Assembly: GCA_947475795.1 (NCBI GenBank)
Contig: CANJOX010000109.1
Span: forward strand, 1-9,325
DNA length: 9,325 bases
DNA from: Gemmatimonadota bacterium
Lineage (GTDB): Bacteria; Gemmatimonadota; Gemmatimonadetes; Gemmatimonadales; Gemmatimonadaceae
Reading direction: 5' to 3'
Made by a program: the position numbers and the translations under genes. Positions 7,241-9,325 of the stretch are shown in pieces. Positions within the stretch are counted from its first letter, which is position 1. Each line of letters begins with the position of its first letter. The notes under the pieces are model-generated. The model worked only from the letters and a program-made list of their open reading frames with translations. It made no database searches and was not told the DNA's origin.

Positions 7241-7792
7241 CTACCGGGACTCGTGCGGCGACGGGGGAGCGTGCGAGGCGGGAGCCTCACGTTGAAATGG
7301 ACTGTGCCGTCCAGAAAACGTCACCAGAGGAGCGACAGAGCGCGCCGTGGCTGGCCCGATGCCACGTACGTGACGGAGGCTTTCCAGCGACGCGAACGGT
7401 CCGTGCGCTTCACGATACGCCACGATCCGCATGGCGAGCGCCGGTCCGACCCTTGGCAATCGTTCCAGTTCCGACGCCGGGGCGCTGTTCACATCGATCA
7501 GCGACACCGGCTCCGCAACGGGCACACGGGGGAGTCTCGGCTCCGACGGGCCGCGTCTTGAGCCGGCCGTTGGCCGCCGACGTGACGGCGCCCGATGCGC
7601 CCGGGCGGAGTCCACGGCCGCGATCTGGGCGGCGAGCGCTCGGGTGGCCAGATCCGGACGGTCGCCCGCCCCCCGCTCTGCGCCGGCCACCGTCCGCGCG
7701 AGCCGACGACTGGCCGTGACGCGCACCGCCCCGCCGACGAGGGCGACGGCGGCAACGAAGAGCAGCGCCTGACGTTCGGCGGGAGTTGGCAT
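7241..7792 (-). CDS. comEA: ComEA-like helix-hairpin-helix DNA-binding protein
   Basis: This is a 183-residue ComEA-type protein, which binds incoming double-stranded DNA on the outer side of the inner membrane during natural transformation. A single N-terminal membrane anchor lies at about 9-22 (ALLFVAAVALVGGA) with a short cytoplasmic start. Residues 30-90 are an Arg/Ala/Pro-rich linker. The ComEA domain at about 97-159 has SLIDVNSAPASELERLP followed by two helix-hairpin-helix motifs, LPRVGPALAMRIV (112-124) and HVRGIGPATARSV (141-153). The tail is Pro/His/Ser-rich. The ATG at 7792 is chosen because it gives the expected short lead before the anchor. The longer frame from 7855 adds 21 residues without purpose. 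No strong ribosome binding site is seen. The stop is 12 bp before pilB, so the two are almost certainly co-transcribed, which points to a DNA-uptake pilus. A general DNA-binding protein with the same fold is the alternative, but the anchor favours ComEA. Confidence 0.88.
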   Translation of the reverse strand: MPTPAERQALLFVAAVALVGGAVRVTASRRLARTVAGAERGAGDRPDLATRALAAQIAAVDSARAHRAPSRRRPTAGSRRGPSEPRLPRVPVAEPVSLIDVNSAPASELERLPRVGPALAMRIVAYREAHGPFASLESLRHVRGIGPATARSVAPLVTFSGRHSPFQREAPASHAPPSPHESR

Positions 7793-7821
7793 AGTCGTCA
7801 GGTTAGTGACGGTCGAGCCCT

Positions 7822-7835
7822 GCGGGATAACCCGC
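7822..7835. promoter_or_regulatory. Short inverted repeat upstream of comEA
   Basis: GCGGG (7822-7826), ATAA, then CCCGC (7831-7835) form a perfect 5-bp stem with a 4-base loop, 29 bp upstream of the comEA ATG, in the 127-bp gap 7793-7919 behind the barrel gene. It could be a leader hairpin or a small operator. The rest of the gap shows no T-tract terminator and no convincing promoter, so read-through from the barrel gene into comEA is possible. Confidence 0.3.
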
Positions 7836-7919
7836 CCGACGCACCTCCACTCCAAACGACGCCCGGGGCACCGCGTACCGCGCGCCGTGACAAAATGTCC
7901 GCGTGACGAGACTCGCGGC

Positions 7920-9325
7920 CTACTTCAGGTCGCCGGCAAAGAACCGCAACTGCAGGACCGCACTGAAAATCAGGTTGGACGTCTGCCGGTTGTAGTTCCG
8001 GTCAAAGTTCACCACGCGGGAGCCGGTCAAACTGAAGGTGAGCAGCTCCGAGAGGTCGGTATCGGCATTGAAGTTGACCGCGCGGCGGCCGTTATCGGTG
8101 AGTACCGACGGGGCGATCAGCACCACCTCGCCCGCCGAGTTCGTGGACGACGAGCCCTGCACCACCGACTGCGACGCCTCGCTCTGATACGACAGCGACG
8201 TGCGCACGGTCGCATTCCGCGCGCTCCAGCGCTTGGGCACCCTGAAGCGGCGGGCCACGTCGAACGACATCCGGCGGGTATCGCCGTTGATGATCGAGCC
8301 TGGCCGGGTGTCCTCACGATGCGTGCGGTCGAGCGAGGCGTTGGTGGTCAATCCCCCCAGAAATGCCCAGGTGATGGCCCCCGACAGCGGCTGACTCGTG
8401 GCCGTAGTCCGACTCCGATCGGCCAGACCGCCCGTTTCATTGGGGACCAGCGTCTCCTGTTCGCTCACGAGGTAGCGGCCGTTCACGTTGAGCATCGTGA
8501 TCACCTTTCGCAGCCGAACCGGGCGCCAGCTCCACCGCACGGAGTAGTCGGGCTTCACCAGCTGCGTGCTGGTGATCACGGCCTGGAAGCCGTCGAGCGT
8601 CCGGCGCGTCCAGGTCTCGGTGGTGCCGTTTTCCAACCGGGACTGCACGGTGAGGGAGAACGGCAGATTGAGCGCGCCCGTGGCCGTGGTGCGCCGCAAG
8701 CGCCCCGCCGTGGTGGCGAGACGGGAATCGAGGCCGCGGAACGACTGGACCCCACCCAAGCCCAACTGATACCCCCATCCGGGGATGAACGCGGTGTTGT
8801 CGAAGTTCGAGGTGAGGCTCTGCTGCCAGGAGACATCGACCGGGGCGAAGATGCGACCAAGCCGGTTCACGATGGATTTCTCCGAGGTGCGCGAGGTGAT
8901 CAGGCGCCCCAGATCGAACGCGGTGCCGGTGCTGAGCGTCTGTGCCGCGCCGAGCCGTTTGGGCAGGCGGTAGGCGCCGGTGGAATCGCCCTCGCGCAGC
9001 AGTGTGCGCGCGTTGGGGTCCTTGTTGAGATTGAAGGTGGAATTGAAATCCACCCGCGGGCGCAGCCACACGGCCAGCGTGGGCTGAAAGAGCACCGCCG
9101 ACGTGAGCGAGCGTTCCCGCTCGAGCCCCACCGTCGTACCGAGCAGCTGCAACCGCTCGGCGGTCGCCGCCTGCCCGCGATCGGTGCTGTCCACCTGCTG
9201 CGTCGTGCTGCGATAGTCGCGCAGATCGAGCAGCTGCCGCGCATTCATCGTGGCCGACAGACCGAGCGTGGGGCGGAACTCGAGCGTGCTGCTGTTCTGC
9301 CAGAAGTGCGTGAGTCCATTCGCCA
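7920..9325 (-). CDS. Putative outer-membrane beta-barrel protein, SprA-like (partial, N-terminus beyond right edge)
   Basis: The visible 467 residues are the C-terminal part of a larger protein, open through the right edge (the first visible codon ends at 9323). The Met at 9248 is internal, because the frame continues upstream with ANGLTHFWQNSSTLEFRPTL. The sequence is rich in Ser, Thr, Arg and Asn and has many short amphipathic strands with alternating residues, for example SLTVQSRLENGTTETW, KVITMLNVNGRYLVS and LLTFSLTGSRVVNFD. It ends with FSAVLQLRFFAGDLK, whose aromatic-rich last strand suits a barrel inserted by BamA. No cysteine is visible. The general look resembles the C-terminal region of SprA-like cell-surface proteins, the very large barrels known from the type IX secretion and gliding system of Bacteroidota; this is from memory of the family. 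TonB-dependent receptor or LptD-like alternatives are less likely, because I see no plug or matching signature. It precedes comEA by 127 bp on the same strand. Confidence 0.55.
   Translation of the reverse strand, partial: ANGLTHFWQNSSTLEFRPTLGLSATMNARQLLDLRDYRSTTQQVDSTDRGQAATAERLQLLGTTVGLERERSLTSAVLFQPTLAVWLRPRVDFNSTFNLNKDPNARTLLREGDSTGAYRLPKRLGAAQTLSTGTAFDLGRLITSRTSEKSIVNRLGRIFAPVDVSWQQSLTSNFDNTAFIPGWGYQLGLGGVQSFRGLDSRLATTAGRLRRTTATGALNLPFSLTVQSRLENGTTETWTRRTLDGFQAVITSTQLVKPDYSVRWSWRPVRLRKVITMLNVNGRYLVSEQETLVPNETGGLADRSRTTATSQPLSGAITWAFLGGLTTNASLDRTHREDTRPGSIINGDTRRMSFDVARRFRVPKRWSARNATVRTSLSYQSEASQSVVQGSSSTNSAGEVVLIAPSVLTDNGRRAVNFNADTDLSELLTFSLTGSRVVNFDRNYNRQTSNLIFSAVLQLRFFAGDLK

Noticed and set aside
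7888..7893. TTGTCA, a -35-like hexamer on the minus strand upstream of comEA
   Set aside because: No acceptable -10 hexamer lies 16-18 bp downstream, where the sequence is GC-rich, so a promoter is not supported.
7901..7920. Possible terminator hairpin after the barrel gene (CCGCG and CGCGG arms)
   Set aside because: The arms are only 5 bp with a 10-base loop and no T-run follows, so chance is as good an explanation.

Overview
The window is GC-rich, densely coded bacterial DNA. Its main content is a type IV pilus motor block on the minus strand: comEA, then pilB, pilT and pilC, read from right to left. A large, probably outer-membrane, beta-barrel protein lies just upstream of it. The mix fits a diderm, non-model phylum. 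Gemmatimonadota is my best guess, from the GC-rich coding, the pilB-pilT-pilC order, the SprA-like barrel and two Sec-exported lipoproteins. This rests on recall of protein families, not on a search.

Layout: 1-526 (minus) is the N-terminal three quarters of a LolD/MacB-type ABC transporter ATPase, cut by the left edge. 527-723 is a divergent intergenic region holding a perfect 14-bp tandem repeat with an 8-bp palindrome in each copy. 724-1080 (plus) is a small BON-domain lipoprotein. 1126-1749 (minus) is a protein I do not recognise. 1928-2803 (plus) is a lipoprotein resembling the DUF5602/TTHB210-like family. A strong GC hairpin at 2829-2860 separates it from the convergent pilus block. Then come pilC (2896-4092), pilT (4140-5297), pilB (5387-7228) and comEA (7241-7792), all minus, followed by the C-terminal 467 residues of the barrel protein (7920 to the right edge).

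How they work together: PilB is the extension ATPase, PilT the retraction ATPase and PilC the inner-membrane platform, which together form the core of the pilus machine. ComEA is a membrane-anchored DNA-binding protein of natural transformation, and its stop codon lies only 12 bp before the pilB start. This suggests that the pilus serves DNA uptake, perhaps besides motility or adhesion. Pilins, the secretin PilQ, PilMNOP and ComEC are not in the window. No gap longer than 200 bp lacks a gene. I see no RNA gene, mobile element, CRISPR array or phage gene.

I do not see a clearly new biological system. The items most worth a second look are the comEA-pilB coupling, the barrel protein next to the pilus genes, the unrecognised 1126-1749 protein, the widened zinc-site spacing in PilB, and the palindromic tandem repeat near position 590.
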